DNA of 64,000 bases from Pseudozyma flocculosa PF-1 (taxonomy: Eukaryota > Basidiomycota > Ustilaginomycetes > Ustilaginales > Ustilaginaceae), in NCBI RefSeq assembly GCF_000417875.1, contig NW_006920872.1, positions 106,197 through 170,196 of the forward strand. The letters run 5' to 3'. Of the stretch, positions 12,325 to 26,248 are shown one piece after another. How positions within the stretch are numbered: the first letter of the stretch is position 1; each line of letters opens with the position of its first letter. The position numbers and the translations under genes are program-made. A model generated the notes under the pieces. That model was not told the DNA's origin, made no database searches, and was given only the letters and a program-made list of their open reading frames with translations.

Positions 12325-13162
12325 CGAGACAGGGCGACGGCTGCCACCCTACCTCACTCTGTACCGTTATCCCCGTTCCTAGCCGTGCTGCGGGCAAACA
12401 CTCGATGATTGAAGTTGCAGATTCCCATGCTCGACCGATTGCGCTGCCTGCCGCGCACCAGATTGCCAGCTCCATGTCATGCTAAGAGGGTAAGTGAATG
12501 ATTGCGGGCAAAGCATGTCGAAGCGAAGCGGGGCGAAGTCGAGAAGGAGGAGCACCGGTCGCGAGTGGTGCCAGTCGCTGTTTGGCTCTTGTTTGCGGAG
12601 GCGAGGCATGGCAGCCGAAAGATTGACTGCCGTCCGGATGGGAAGAAGGATTCGGCGGAGAGATCGCACTTGTCAATTTACGAGACGGGAGCGGCCAAGG
12701 GCCGTATCGTGTCCCTCAGTATCGGTGTTCGGGCAGCCTCCTTGTTCTAGGTACAGATCGTCGTCGCTAAGAAGCCTGCCTACCCTGCTTCGACCCGCCC
12801 CCCGCACGCGCCCACGCCACGCCCACGCCCTTGCCCGAGGGTACACACATCAGTGACCGGACTGGGGATACATGCGAGGGGGAGCTCGTTCACATCGCCT
12901 GTTCCTGCTCTCGAGACTCTGCCCGATCGATTAACTCGACCGAGCAGGTTGGTCGGAAAGACGACTGCTTGCTCGGCAGGCTGGCAAGCATGTTATTGAG
13001 CTTCCGCATGAAGGAATATTAAAAAAGAGAGGAAACAAGGCGCGGACGGACTCGTGACTGAGCGTGGCGCGCTCCCCTCGTCGCCGTGCGCGAAGCCTTC
13101 CATGAGGCATCCCAAATGAATGCTGTGGTATCGTGGCCGCTATCACTTTCGGATTGGGCGGG
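12325..13162. other. Convergent intergenic region (coiled-coil gene and lipase 3' ends)
   Basis: 838 bases between two converging genes. No supported gene; presumably the 3' UTRs and terminators of both. A short AT-rich patch lies near 13010-13035. Confidence 0.5.
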
Positions 13163-14611
13163 CTAGTTGCGGCCTCGACGGTCCCGGACAAAGCGGCGCC
13201 GGTGCGACGATCCGAGTCCGCCAAAGAGGCCCTCGGCCTTGTCGCGTCCCGCACGCGCCTGGTCCGCGACGCCCTTGCCCATGACGTCGTCGGCCTTGTT
13301 GCTGTCGAGCGAGATCTCGAGGGCAGGCAGGACGGATCCGCACGCCACGTTTGGCGTCTTGTCCTCAAACGCCTGCTGGAGGAAGTCGATTGAGGGCGCG
13401 ACGCCGGCAAAGACGCCGACAAGGTGGTTGGCGAGCAACAGCGTCGAGAATTGGATGTTGGCTCCGCGGGCACACTGGTCCTTGACGTACTGCTGCTCGT
13501 CGTTGTACGGGACGATGTCGTCGCCGAGGGCGTGGTAGAGGAAGCGCGGGAATTTGGGCACCGGCAGCTCGCGGTCCGCGTACGACTCCAGCAGCGACTC
13601 GCGCTTCAGCACCTCGACCGCCACCGGATTGTCCAGAGGGTCCTTGACGGTGGTGTAGTTGAAGATGTTGAGCCCATCGGACTCTGAACCACTGACTTGA
13701 AGCACGCAGTACCCTGCTTGCTTGAAGCGAGATAGTACAGTCCTTCCCTTGTCGGTGATGATCGACTCGATGTAGGCGTCCAGCTTGGGGTAGGTGTCTT
13801 TGAGACCAATCAGGCCCGCAGCTGCGAAGCCAGCGTAGTGCCCTCCGTTCAGGAACAGCAGGGTGTTCTTGGGATCGATGGGAGTGCCGCCGTGAGCAGC
13901 GCCGACGATGTTGAGCTCGGGAGCATACTTCTCGTGCAGCGTGCTTGCCCAGACGGTGGCGTGCGCGCCGCCGCTGTAGCCGACCATTCCGACGGCGGTG
14001 TCCTTGGGCAGGTTCTGATCCCTGATCAGGGCTTTGATCCCATCGAGAATCGCTTGGCCGGACTGGTAGCCGGCGATGAAGGTCGATTTGGGGCCGAGGA
14101 AGTCGGGCGTCACCACGTAGTACCCCTTTGACAGCGCCCATTTGATATAGGTGCCCGGATCGAGGAAGTTCTCGATGGCCGTTCCAGAGCCGCTATCCTT
14201 GACCACTGCCCAGCTATAGGCACAATCCGGCGAGTTACTGTCGACCCATGCCTGGACGGACAGGATGCGCGGGGGCGATGAGGGCTTGGCGGGGACAAAG
14301 ATGGACGCGACGGTCGCCTCTGGCTGGTTGAAGGTGTCTTCGGTCCGGTAGAGAAGATGAAAGGATTTCTCCAGGTCCGGACCGGCAAAGACCGAGGGAA
14401 ACGAGCGCCGCCTCAGGACCTGACCTCTGCGAGCGGCGGCGAGGTTGCCGGAGGGCTTGTAGAAGGGGTCGACGTCGGGCGCGGGGAAGTCGGGGTTGGC
14501 GCGACCCACAAGTCCCTCGTGGGCGGTGGCACTCGTCGCGAGCGCGGCGGGGAGGCAGAGGAGCGCGAGTGCAATGGCGCCGAGAATGGGCTGGAGGCGT
14601 TGGATCTGCAT
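13163..14611 (-). CDS. Secreted lipase of the Candida antarctica lipase A (CAL-A / LIP) family
   Basis: A single-exon frame of 482 residues. An N-terminal signal peptide is visible (hydrophobic ILGAIALALLCLPAALA, cleavage around 26-30). The family blocks follow: the nucleophile elbow GYSGGA (Ser213), VTPDFLGPKSTFIAG upstream of it, the acid region ALGDDIVPYND (Asp364 or Asp365) and the histidine in LLLANHLVG (His396). Paired cysteines (130/302 and 380/424 by inspection) suit disulfides of an extracellular enzyme. The family hydrolyses triacylglycerols and esters outside the cell and is common in smut-like yeasts and Malassezia. After Cys424 there is an extra tail of about 58 residues ending in an Arg-rich stretch, longer than classic CAL-A. 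The upstream 1.9 kb contains no gene and could hold regulation. Confidence 0.92.
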   Translation of the reverse strand: MQIQRLQPILGAIALALLCLPAALATSATAHEGLVGRANPDFPAPDVDPFYKPSGNLAAARRGQVLRRRSFPSVFAGPDLEKSFHLLYRTEDTFNQPEATVASIFVPAKPSSPPRILSVQAWVDSNSPDCAYSWAVVKDSGSGTAIENFLDPGTYIKWALSKGYYVVTPDFLGPKSTFIAGYQSGQAILDGIKALIRDQNLPKDTAVGMVGYSGGAHATVWASTLHEKYAPELNIVGAAHGGTPIDPKNTLLFLNGGHYAGFAAAGLIGLKDTYPKLDAYIESIITDKGRTVLSRFKQAGYCVLQVSGSESDGLNIFNYTTVKDPLDNPVAVEVLKRESLLESYADRELPVPKFPRFLYHALGDDIVPYNDEQQYVKDQCARGANIQFSTLLLANHLVGVFAGVAPSIDFLQQAFEDKTPNVACGSVLPALEISLDSNKADDVMGKGVADQARAGRDKAEGLFGGLGSSHRRRFVRDRRGRN

Positions 14612-16477
14612 CGCGGATCAGAGGGAGGATGGGGGTGGGGGCGCGGGAAAGGGGGAGGGAAGAGAGGAGGTGGCAAGGATGCTGGAGAAAGCACTGACTG
14701 TCTGAGATACATCCACCATGGCCCTTATATGGTCTTCACGGTTTGCGGATGGGTGGATGCTGGCCTCGGCGGCGGGTACTGTATGTACAGGTAGCGAAGG
14801 CAGCACACTGGGTGTATCGGCGTGCAGGATCCTGTAGGTAGCCTAGTCCGACGACGGGAGAGCGGGGCGCTAACAAAGCCATTGCCTGCGCTTGCCTTGG
14901 CGATGCCGATTCGCACGCCTCCTCTCGGCCTTGAGACACGTCGAGGCGCTACTGGGAGTGTGGCACTCTCCGGGCGTAGCGAGTCTCTTCAACACCGGGC
15001 AGGCCCAGACATGGCCAAACCTCCTTGATCGTCGAGCGCCACCCCCTCCAGCTCGGCATCGGCTCGTGAAAGCGTCCCGGTCACGCTGGCAGGTAGGGGA
15101 AAGATGGAGACGTGGGCGGAGTCCACAAAGGACAGAACATCCTGGGGGATCGCCTTCGCGCTCGCAAGGGTGCCGGTAGCGCGACTTCGACCCCGTTCCC
15201 GTCGCGGTCACGGGCCAAGCGACGCTCATCAACCCTGGAAAGCGAAGCGATAACAAGCTCGCCAACCCGTATAGATTCACTCTACGCATGGTGGGGGGTT
15301 GGGGCGAGGGTGTGCAGGGCCAGAGACGCCTCAGCAACCGAGAACGCGGATGACGGCCAACAGGTCCAGTGTCGTCGGCTTGCACCATGATGCGGATCGG
15401 AGCGAGCAAGGTCGCTGTTTGATGCTCTGGCGCCGCCGACTTGGCCGCGGCCGTCGGATGCGCCATCGTCTGTCGCCTCGCAAGATCTGCCGGGTGCAAA
15501 GGACAAGAGTCTCACTACTGCACCAATCTCTTGTACAATATGTACATATATACGGCGCACACCGTATCTACGACGATCCGTATTAAAAAGCAAGACCGTT
15601 AATGGTGGAGCTAGCGTAGCGTAGGGTAGCGTAGCGTAGGCCAAAGAGAAGACGGCGGTGCAATGCAGTTGGGCAAGTAGTCTACCGAAGCTTTCTTTTT
15701 CGAGCGAGGGTCGATATGGCCCAGATGCGCCCTTTGTGCGGCAGCTGCGGCGTCGCGGCGTCGTTCCCAACCAGCAGCCGCTGTCACAACTCGGCTATGG
15801 CTCGGCTGGAGGAAAAACCCGCCGAAATCGACAGGCAGGCAGGCAGGCAGGCGCCCGGCCAAACGGGCGGTCGTGGTGCGGACGAGATCCTCTCCAAGGT
15901 GGGCAATGCAGACCGTGTCTAGATGGATCGTCATGGTACCATTTCGACTCGTACAGCCGACGTTGTCGTAGACGACGAGGAGGCGGGAAGACAAAAGATG
16001 GAGTCGGGATGGTCAAGCGCAGGCCACCTCTGCTACCTATTCCCTGCGGGCACCACTAGGTTGGGCGGGCGGGCAAGCGGGCGTAGCGATCGACTCGACT
16101 TGACGCCACACGGACTGGACTGGACTGGACTGGCAAGCTTCACCCCGCCTCATTGCCGCTACGACGTGCGGACCAGCGAGCAATGGAGGCATTGTGGCCA
16201 GCGTCGCGATCGACGCTTTGGATCTGTAGCGCAACGCACCCTCTCTTGCGCGAGTGAGACCATACCGTACCTCCATCCTCGTCTTCAGACTTCCACCTTC
16301 GCCCAAGGCAGAAGCATCGTCCCTTCCCCTCTCGAGCCAGGCCTGCAATCTCTACACAAGAGCTGGTGACATCTCTCTCTCTCTCTTTGAATTGCACATA
16401 ACGCGTACCTCCGTCGCCATTTCGGAAGCAACGACGATCGACGGCCGCGACGACAGAGAAGGGGGTGGGCTGGACGG
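14612..16477. other. Long intergenic region upstream of the lipase
   Basis: About 1.87 kb without a supported gene. It holds AT-rich sequence with tgtaca motifs near 15531-15595, a gtagcgtag-type short repeat near 15612-15640, a caggcagg tetranucleotide repeat near 15832-15852, a ggact pentanucleotide repeat near 16110-16135 and a ct dinucleotide tract near 16370-16390. Open frames present (for example 14870-15499 minus) have arginine-rich, protein-unlike translations. Part is probably the lipase promoter and part the SEC24 3' flank. Confidence 0.5.
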
Positions 16478-19400
16478 TCACGTCGAGAACCAGCTTCCGC
16501 CCTCGTCTTTCCCGCTCGTCATGTCCGACGAGATGATGCGGTGGACGTGGCAGAGCTGGCAGGCGAGTTGGCAGGAAACGGGGACAGCATCGATGGGCGA
16601 GAGCGGTCGATGGTCAGCTCGGCCTGCCTGCGAGACGTCGAGGCGCGGCAAAGGGGGAGACACGAGGACACTCACGTAGTCGACGTAGCTCATGGCGTCG
16701 TTGTTCTGGTCCTCTACGAGGCTGTTGGCCAGCTCGACCTCGGCTGCAGAGGGAAGAGGGGAAAGGGAGGGCCGAGGCTCGGGTCAGTTTCTCCTGCCTG
16801 TGCGCGGCACGCAGCGAGCACCGGCGACTCACTGCCGTCGCGGTTCTGCCGGGCAATGAGGACGGGCAGCTCCGGCTTGTTCCTCTGCAGGGCAAAGTCC
16901 TTGACCAGCGCGCGCGCCTGCTTGCTAAGCTTGGTGGGCAGGCGGGGCAGGCGGGTCATGCGCGGGTCGATGTCGTCGATGCGGGCGACGCCGTAGAGGT
17001 CTTCGACGAGCTTGGGGTTGACGTCGGCGCCGAGCCAGAGGATGGCGACCTCGCCGTTCTCGAGGAGGTAGGCGCCGTGGGCCTCCATGCGCAGGTAGCT
17101 GGGCCGCATCAGGGGCGGGCTCTTGATGCGCGCTCCCTGCACGACGCTGCCGTCGGGCGTCGTGATCTTGATCGGCTCGCCGTCGTCGGGCCGCATCGTG
17201 TGGAGCGCCACCATGCGCGGGTAGAGCATGTTCATGATGGCCGGGACGCCGGCGCCGCGGAGCAGGCGCATGTAGAAGGTGCGGACGTCGGACGTGACGT
17301 TGCCGCCCTTGATGGCCTTGGTCTTGTTGATGGCGAGGGCGTAGAGCGGGAACAGCTTGAAGCTCTCGGGCAGGATGAGCTGGCCGGGCGACGTCGACGA
17401 GGCGCAGTTGCGCCGGTAGGCGAGGAGCACCTTGACGCACTTGTCGGTCAGGTAGTGGCGGACGTCCTTGAGCGGCTTGGTGTGGGCGAGCGAGATAGTC
17501 TCCTTCATGTAGAAGGCGACGGCGCTGTCCATGTCGGCGTAGCGGAAGACATTGCCGAGCAGGCTGCTGACGGGCACGGCGAGGTTGTGGCAGCGCACCC
17601 GCCGCTCGCCCTGGGCCGTCGTGTAGAGCACGGCGCACTGGAAGTAGACCTCGTGCTTCTCGTCGAGCTTGGCCTCGTGCTTGATGAGGGCGGCAATACA
17701 CTTGTCGGCGTCCATGGTGCCCAGCTCAATGTCGGTGACGTTGCGCTGGTAGAAGTTGCCGTAGTGATCGGCGACGCGCAGGCCGTTGGAGCAGCGGACG
17801 CGCATCGTGACATTGTAGCCCGTCTCGCGCAGCACGGTGCGGCGCACCTCGGTCCGCAGCTTGGCGCCGTCGCGGACGGGGTCGTAGCGCGGGTGGAAAA
17901 AGGCCTCGCCGCCCGTCAGGCCGGTCAGCACGCTGATGGTCGCCACGTCGATGTACTGCGAGGGGAAGAAGAAGACATTGACGCCGATGCCCGCCTCGAC
18001 GCACTCCTCGGCGACGCCGCGGTAGAAGCCGTCCTGCGGCACAAAGAGGTTCTTCTCCTTGTCGGTGCCGTAGAGCTTGGTGTCCTCACGGTGCTTGAGC
18101 GAGCCGGGCCCGACGGTGGGGATGGTCGAGAGGAAGAGGTTGACCTGACCGCCGATGGTCGTCAGCGCGGCCTGCGCGCCGCGGACCGCCGCGCCGAGGG
18201 CCGCCTCGCCCGTCATGTTGTCGGCAAACATGGTCGGCAGGCTGTTGAGCAGGCTCTCGATCAGGTGCTTGGACTCCCACGGGTCGGCGAGCAGCCCGTC
18301 GCTGATCGGCACGAACGGCTCCTCGATGTCCGGCACGACGAGCATCTGTGCCTGGTCGAGCTCCGACGAGAGGTTGTAGAAGTGCAGCGAGCGGTCAAAG
18401 GTGAGGATGGCCACCCGGCTGCCGTGGGGCAGGCCGAAGCCAGGGCCCTCGTCGGCTTCGGCCGCCGGCGCATCCCCAGCCTCGCCGTTGCCGTTGACCT
18501 CGCCGCCGTCATCGTCGGGCTTGGCGCCGTAGAGGGTCTCGCGGATCGAGTCGACCGTGCTCTGCAGTGCGCCGCAGCGGACAGCGCTGAAGCTGACGTC
18601 GATGGCAAAGAGGTAGGTCATGGGACGCGGCGCCCGCACCGTGGTCCTGCCCTTGCCAATGTTGATGCTGCTGAGCGCATCGCTGGCCGCCTTGGTCGCC
18701 GCCTTGGCCGCCTGGCCGCCCTGGCCGGTGAGGCCCATGGTCGTGCCGTCAAAGTTTTCCTTCTGGGCATCGGGCCGCGGGCTGAGCTTGGCCGTCTCGG
18801 TGAGGGTGCTCGCGGGCGCGACGGGCAGCAGCACCGATGCCGGCGGCGTCGCCTGGACCGCCCAGTACTCCTTGGGCACGGCGAAATCGACGGTGCCGCG
18901 CGAGAGCTCCGGTCGCGACTCAAAGTCGACGCGCCGGCCGCTCATGTCGAGGTTGCAGAAGTAGTCGGCGGCCACTTCGGTCGCGGTGCCGCAGAGGTTG
19001 CACGTCCACTTCTGCCCGCCCTCGACAAACACGCACCACGCGTTGATGTAGGCGCGGCAGCGTTTGCAGCGCGGCGGTCCACTGTCGCCAAAGTGGGCCG
19101 TAGGGATGGGCGCCTCATCGGCGCGCAGCTGGGCAAAGGGCTGCAGCAGCAGGGCGATGGGCAGCTGCGACGTGGTGGCGAGCTCGTCGGTAGCCGGCAT
19201 GCTGTAGGTCGTGAGCCGGACGTGCTTGGGCGAGCAGTTGCCCTGGTCGACGGCGGCAAAGCTCGTGGTGCTGAGCGGCAGGCCGCCGCGGCCGCAGGTG
19301 GCGAACCACTCTTTGTCGAAAAACTCCTGGTCGGCATCCTGCATCTCGACCGGGCTGGGGATCTGGTCCGGGTCGATCTTGGAACGGGGGCCGGCGAAGC

Positions 19401-20435
19401 GCTGGCCGGCCTGGTGAGGGGGCTGGGCGATGCCACCTCCAGGCTGCTGCGGCGGCATGGCTTGGGAAAAGGCGCCTCCAGGTCCGCCCTGCGGCTGCAT
19501 CGGTGCGCGCTGCTGGCCCGGGCCCGGACCCTGGCCCTGAGACATCATGGCACGGTTATGGGCGATTTGAGCCTGCGAGACGGTGTTCCGCTGTCCGGGC
19601 ATCTGGTCGAGGGCGCTGTCGGCATTGCCCTGCAGCTGTCCCTCAAAGGCGGCGACCCTGGCGGCTGCGGCCTGCTGCCACGGAGCCTGAGGCGGGTTGG
19701 GCTGCACGGGAGCGTCGTTCCAGCCGCCACCGCCAGGCTGTGCGTCCGTGTGATAGGCCCTGGCGCTCCGCTTGGTCCGTGCGGGTCCCATCTCGCCGGC
19801 CGAGGGAGGCGGGGGCGGAGGGGACTGCGCAGCGCCGGGCAGGGGGCGCCAGGCTGGTTGAGGCTCATGCCGGCCATCTGGCCATGGAGCGTCTGCTGGT
19901 GCTGCGGTTGCTGCTGCGGCATGGGAGGCGACTGCATCGGCATGCCCGGCATAGGCGGACGCGGCTGCATGCCGGGCTGGCCGGGTGCGCCGGGGCCTGC
20001 GGGCATGGGCGGCCTAGGGCTCATCCTGCCCTGCTGCGGCTGGCCAGGAGGGCCGGGAGTGAGGCTTCCGTTGCGGTTGACCATGCCCTGCGGCGGCGAC
20101 ATGGGCCTGGCACCGACGCCGCCGGGCGTTGGCGGGCGAGCGCCCTGAGGGTAAGGTGCAGGTCCGGTGCTGGCGGGACGCTGCATGCCGCCGGCAGGGT
20201 GCCCCGGGGCAAGACCACCGACGGGTGCGCCGGGAGGCGGCCTCGCGAAACCAGAGCCTGGAGGAGGCATTGGGCGACCCTGGAACTGAGCACCGGGTGG
20301 AGGAGGCATGCCGCCGGGCTGCGGTGGCCGGGCGCCTGGCTGTCCCGGAGGCGGTGGGCTCATCATGGGCTGCTGCTGGTGCTGCTGCATCTGCTGCTGG
20401 GGGCCCTGGCCGGGACGAGGTGGTGGGGCTGCCAT
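16478..20435 (-). CDS. SEC24: SEC24, COPII coat cargo-adaptor subunit (apparent one-base frameshift)
   Basis: The minus-strand exons are 16833-20435, 16676-16743 (68 bases) and 16478-16555, with gtgagt donors and cag acceptors. About 1,249 residues result if one missing C is assumed in the C5 run at 19842-19846. Without it, the N-terminal frame (Pro/Gln/Gly-rich, from MAAPPPRPGQG) ends shortly after SLNQPGAP, while the main frame continues from PGAAQSPP and TKRSARAYHTD. Domains: zinc finger CKRC to CNLC; trunk with TYLFAIDVSFSAV; beta-sandwich; helical domain; gelsolin-like end (GEVAILWLGADVNP) and the final SYVDYLCHVHR block. Sec24 pairs with Sec23 on the ER and selects cargo for COPII vesicles. 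The frame upstream of the chosen ATG stays open to about 21665. The family is certain; the N-terminus and the cause of the frameshift are not. Confidence 0.95.
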
Positions 20436-23778
<3,343 letters not shown>

Positions 23779-24162
23779 ACGCCGACGCCTAGCCCTAGCC
23801 TTTCCCCCTTCCCTTCCCTTCCTTCCCGCGATCGCGAAGGGAAGAGTGTCGTGACCCATCGCGGAAAGCGACAGGGATGGGCGGACACACGGCATTGGCG
23901 GCAAATCAACCATGGCAGGCGTGGAAATCGTACATCCAAAACCCAGCTGCTGGAGCAGGTCCTGGTTCAAATTTTTGTTCGGTTGGTGTGAGGATGGGAG
24001 GGGGGGGTTGCAGCGGGCAGCAGCACATGACAAGAGGTGACGGGAGGATGGGGGAAGAACCGAGACACAAACGATGACATCGACCGACGACGACGACGAG
24101 GGGACGACGAATCGTGCTGTCGGTTCTTCTGCTCATGGACGATGATAGCGGGCGGGACCACC
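23779..24162. other. Convergent intergenic region (TS fusion gene and RACK1 3' ends)
   Basis: 384 bases with no gene, presumed 3' UTRs and termination signals of both flanking genes. A short poly-G tract (7 bases) lies near 24001. Confidence 0.5.
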
Positions 24163-26248
24163 TTAGACGACGGTGAAGACGCGGACCTGGTTGTCCGAGT
24201 AACCGCAGAAGAGGGTGGAGCCGTCGGCGGACCACGCGAGCGAGAGGCACTCGGGGTCGGCCGAGTTCTTGCCGACGCCCGTGAACTCGGGCTTGAGCTC
24301 GTCGACGATGCTCTTGGACTCGAGGTCAAAGATCTTGATGCACGAGGCCGTGGCGGCGCAGAGCCAGTACCGGTTGGGCGAGAAGACGAGGGCGTTGACC
24401 ACATCGCCCGCCTCGAGCGAGTAGAGGTGCTTGCCGTCCGAGAGCTCCCAGAGCATCGTGATGCCGTCCTTGCCTCCCGAGGCGCACAGCGAACCGTCGG
24501 GCGAGACAGTGACAGTGTTGATGTAGCCAGTGTGGCCGTAGTGGTTGGTCTTCAGCTTGCACTTGCTAAGCTCCCAGACCTAGACGCGGCGCGGGTGCCA
24601 GATGAGGGGGGGAGAGAATCAAAGAGCTGGGTCAGCGCGTCTGCGCCAACCAGCGCGGTTGTGCATAGCCAGAGCCAAGCCAGCTGCTCAGTCCCGCCCA
24701 TTTCCGTCTCTTTCCCTTCCTCCCCTGCGAATCGTGGCCTCCTTTCCCCCCTCGCCGGGTGGGTGAGTCCGGCGACGAGGGGAGGAGGTGCGCTCAGTGA
24801 TCTTGGTGACTTAGAAATGTTCTCATAGAGCTCGAAGCTCTCTAAAGTAGCAAATATAAAAAAGCACTCTTCCTCGCGCTTTCCCGCGGCCGTTGCGATG
24901 TGGCGCTGAGCAGCTGGCTCGCCGTGCCACGACGACCGAACGCTACTCACCTTGACGACCTTGTCCCAGCCGGCCGAGACGATGACGGGGTTCTGCGGGT
25001 TGGGGCTGAAGCGGACGCAGCTGACCCACTCCGAGTGGCCGTCGTCCTGGATGTTGAACTTGCACTCGCCGAGCGTGTTCCACAGCTTGATGGTGCGGTC
25101 GCGCGAGCCCGAGACAATCTGACGGTTGTCAGCCGAGAAGCTGACCGAGAGGACATCGGCAGTGTGGCCGACAAAGCGGCGGGTGGTGGTGCCGGTGTTG
25201 AGGTCCCACAGGCGGAGCGTCTTGTCCCACGAGGCCGAGAGAGCGAACTGGCCGTCAGACGAGATGACGACGTCCGAGACGAAGTGGTTGTGGCCGTGCA
25301 GGATCCGCTTGGGGTAGCCGTAGTTGGCGTCGTCGCGGCTGAGCTGCCAGACAATGATGGTCTTGTCGCGCGAAGCGGTCAGCAGGAGGTCCGGGTTCTC
25401 CTGCGACGTGGCGATGGCGGTGATCCATCCCTTGTGGCCGGCAAGGCTGCCCTTGTAAACAAGCGACTCAGACCTGCGGGTGGGATCGAAAAGGTGGTAA
25501 GGAGATCCACGGTCAGCCAGGAAAGTTCCCGCCAGAAGGTCGTAATTGCACCGCGGACCGCAGCAGCAGGAGCAGCGGCAGCAGTCACAGCAGCAGCAGC
25601 AGCAGCAGCAGAGGCGGCAGCAGCCGTCGTCGTAGCAGCGCAGCGCAGGGCCAAATCGAAGTCGATGGGGAGTTCCATGTGCTGCCGGAAAGAGCGCCTG
25701 CGTCTATCGCTGGCTTGAGTCGGCCTCCTGAATGATGCCGCAGTGTCGTCCCGGTCGCCCGTTCGCTGTCGTCCGCCGCTTTCCCCTTATACCTGCTCGA
25801 GGTCTGCCCTCGAATGCAACATTGGGCCCCTGCCTGCGGACCCTCGTGCCAGTCCGTCCCAGCAAGAGACAAGATTCGCAGCCAAATCATGCCGCTACCG
25901 AGCGTTCCGGTGTCCCTCGCGCTCGCTCGTCGTGCAGAGATGTGCCGAGCCGATATCCGCCATGTCCTTCTCGTAACCCCTATCCAGCCTTCGGTCGGGT
26001 TTTCGACTGCGCTGAACGTTCCCCGAACGCCAAGAGATGGATCCGGCAGAGGTGTTGTTTCTGCTAACGGCGGGCTAGTCGGCGGGTAGGCTGGCAGGTT
26101 GGCGGGTCGATTGGCAGCTGGAGTGCGCCTCTGGCCGAGGTGGTGTCGATGGCAACCGGGCTGTCGTCGATGCGAATGGCGCTGCCGTTCCGCCGAGCCG
26201 TGCTGTGCTGTGCTGTCGCGACCGAGCAGAGAGGTTCGACACTCACAT
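24163..26248 (-). CDS. RACK1: RACK1 (Asc1/Cpc2-type), 40S-associated WD40 scaffold
   Basis: The exons on the minus strand are: 26247-26248 (the A and T of the start codon), 24951-25473 and 24163-24579. Intron 1 is 773 bases (AT followed by gtgagt; the G of ATG is the first base of the next exon) and intron 2 is 371 bases. The product is 313 residues, exactly the usual size, beginning [17 protein letters not shown]. Seven WD repeats are readable, with [45 protein letters not shown] and the closing VRVFTVV. RACK1 sits on the head of the 40S subunit near the mRNA exit, links signalling to translation, and in Ustilago (Rak1) also affects development. The split start codon is inferred from frame: no ATG directly precedes the first WD exon, and AT at 26247-26248 joins perfectly. 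Intron 2 carries a U24 snoRNA. The gene is divergent from RPL12. Confidence 0.95.
24789..24876 (-). ncRNA. snR24: U24 / snR24 C/D-box snoRNA in RACK1 intron 2
   Basis: Inside RACK1 intron 2, minus strand, two conserved guide segments of U24 occur in order: ATATTTGCTACTT (about 24845-24857) and CACCAAGATCACTGA, whose last four bases are the D box (24794-24797). Between them ATGAGA (near 24821-24826) matches the degenerate C' box of yeast snR24. In yeast snR24 also lies in the intron of the RACK1 gene ASC1, so host and guest are both conserved. U24 guides 2'-O-methylation of the large-subunit rRNA. A clean C box (RTGATGA) is not visible upstream of the T-rich 5' part; GAGTGC occupies that place, so the 5' end is uncertain. 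The resemblance rests on memory of U24 sequences, not on a search. Confidence 0.85.
25588..25611. repeat. CAG trinucleotide repeat in RACK1 intron 1
   Basis: About eight consecutive cag units, flanked by further imperfect cag/cgg units, in the first intron of RACK1. Confidence 0.85.

Noticed and set aside
14870..15499. 209-codon minus-strand open frame upstream of the lipase
   Set aside because: Protein-unlike composition, overlapping open frames on the other strand, no splice or domain support.
15832..15852. Short direct repeats (cagg units) as a possible CRISPR or tandem gene array
   Set aside because: Simple tetranucleotide microsatellite without spacers; the organism is eukaryotic.
17077..20148. 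1,023-codon plus-strand open frame
   Set aside because: Antisense shadow of SEC24; the His/Arg/Val/Leu-rich translation mirrors the real gene.
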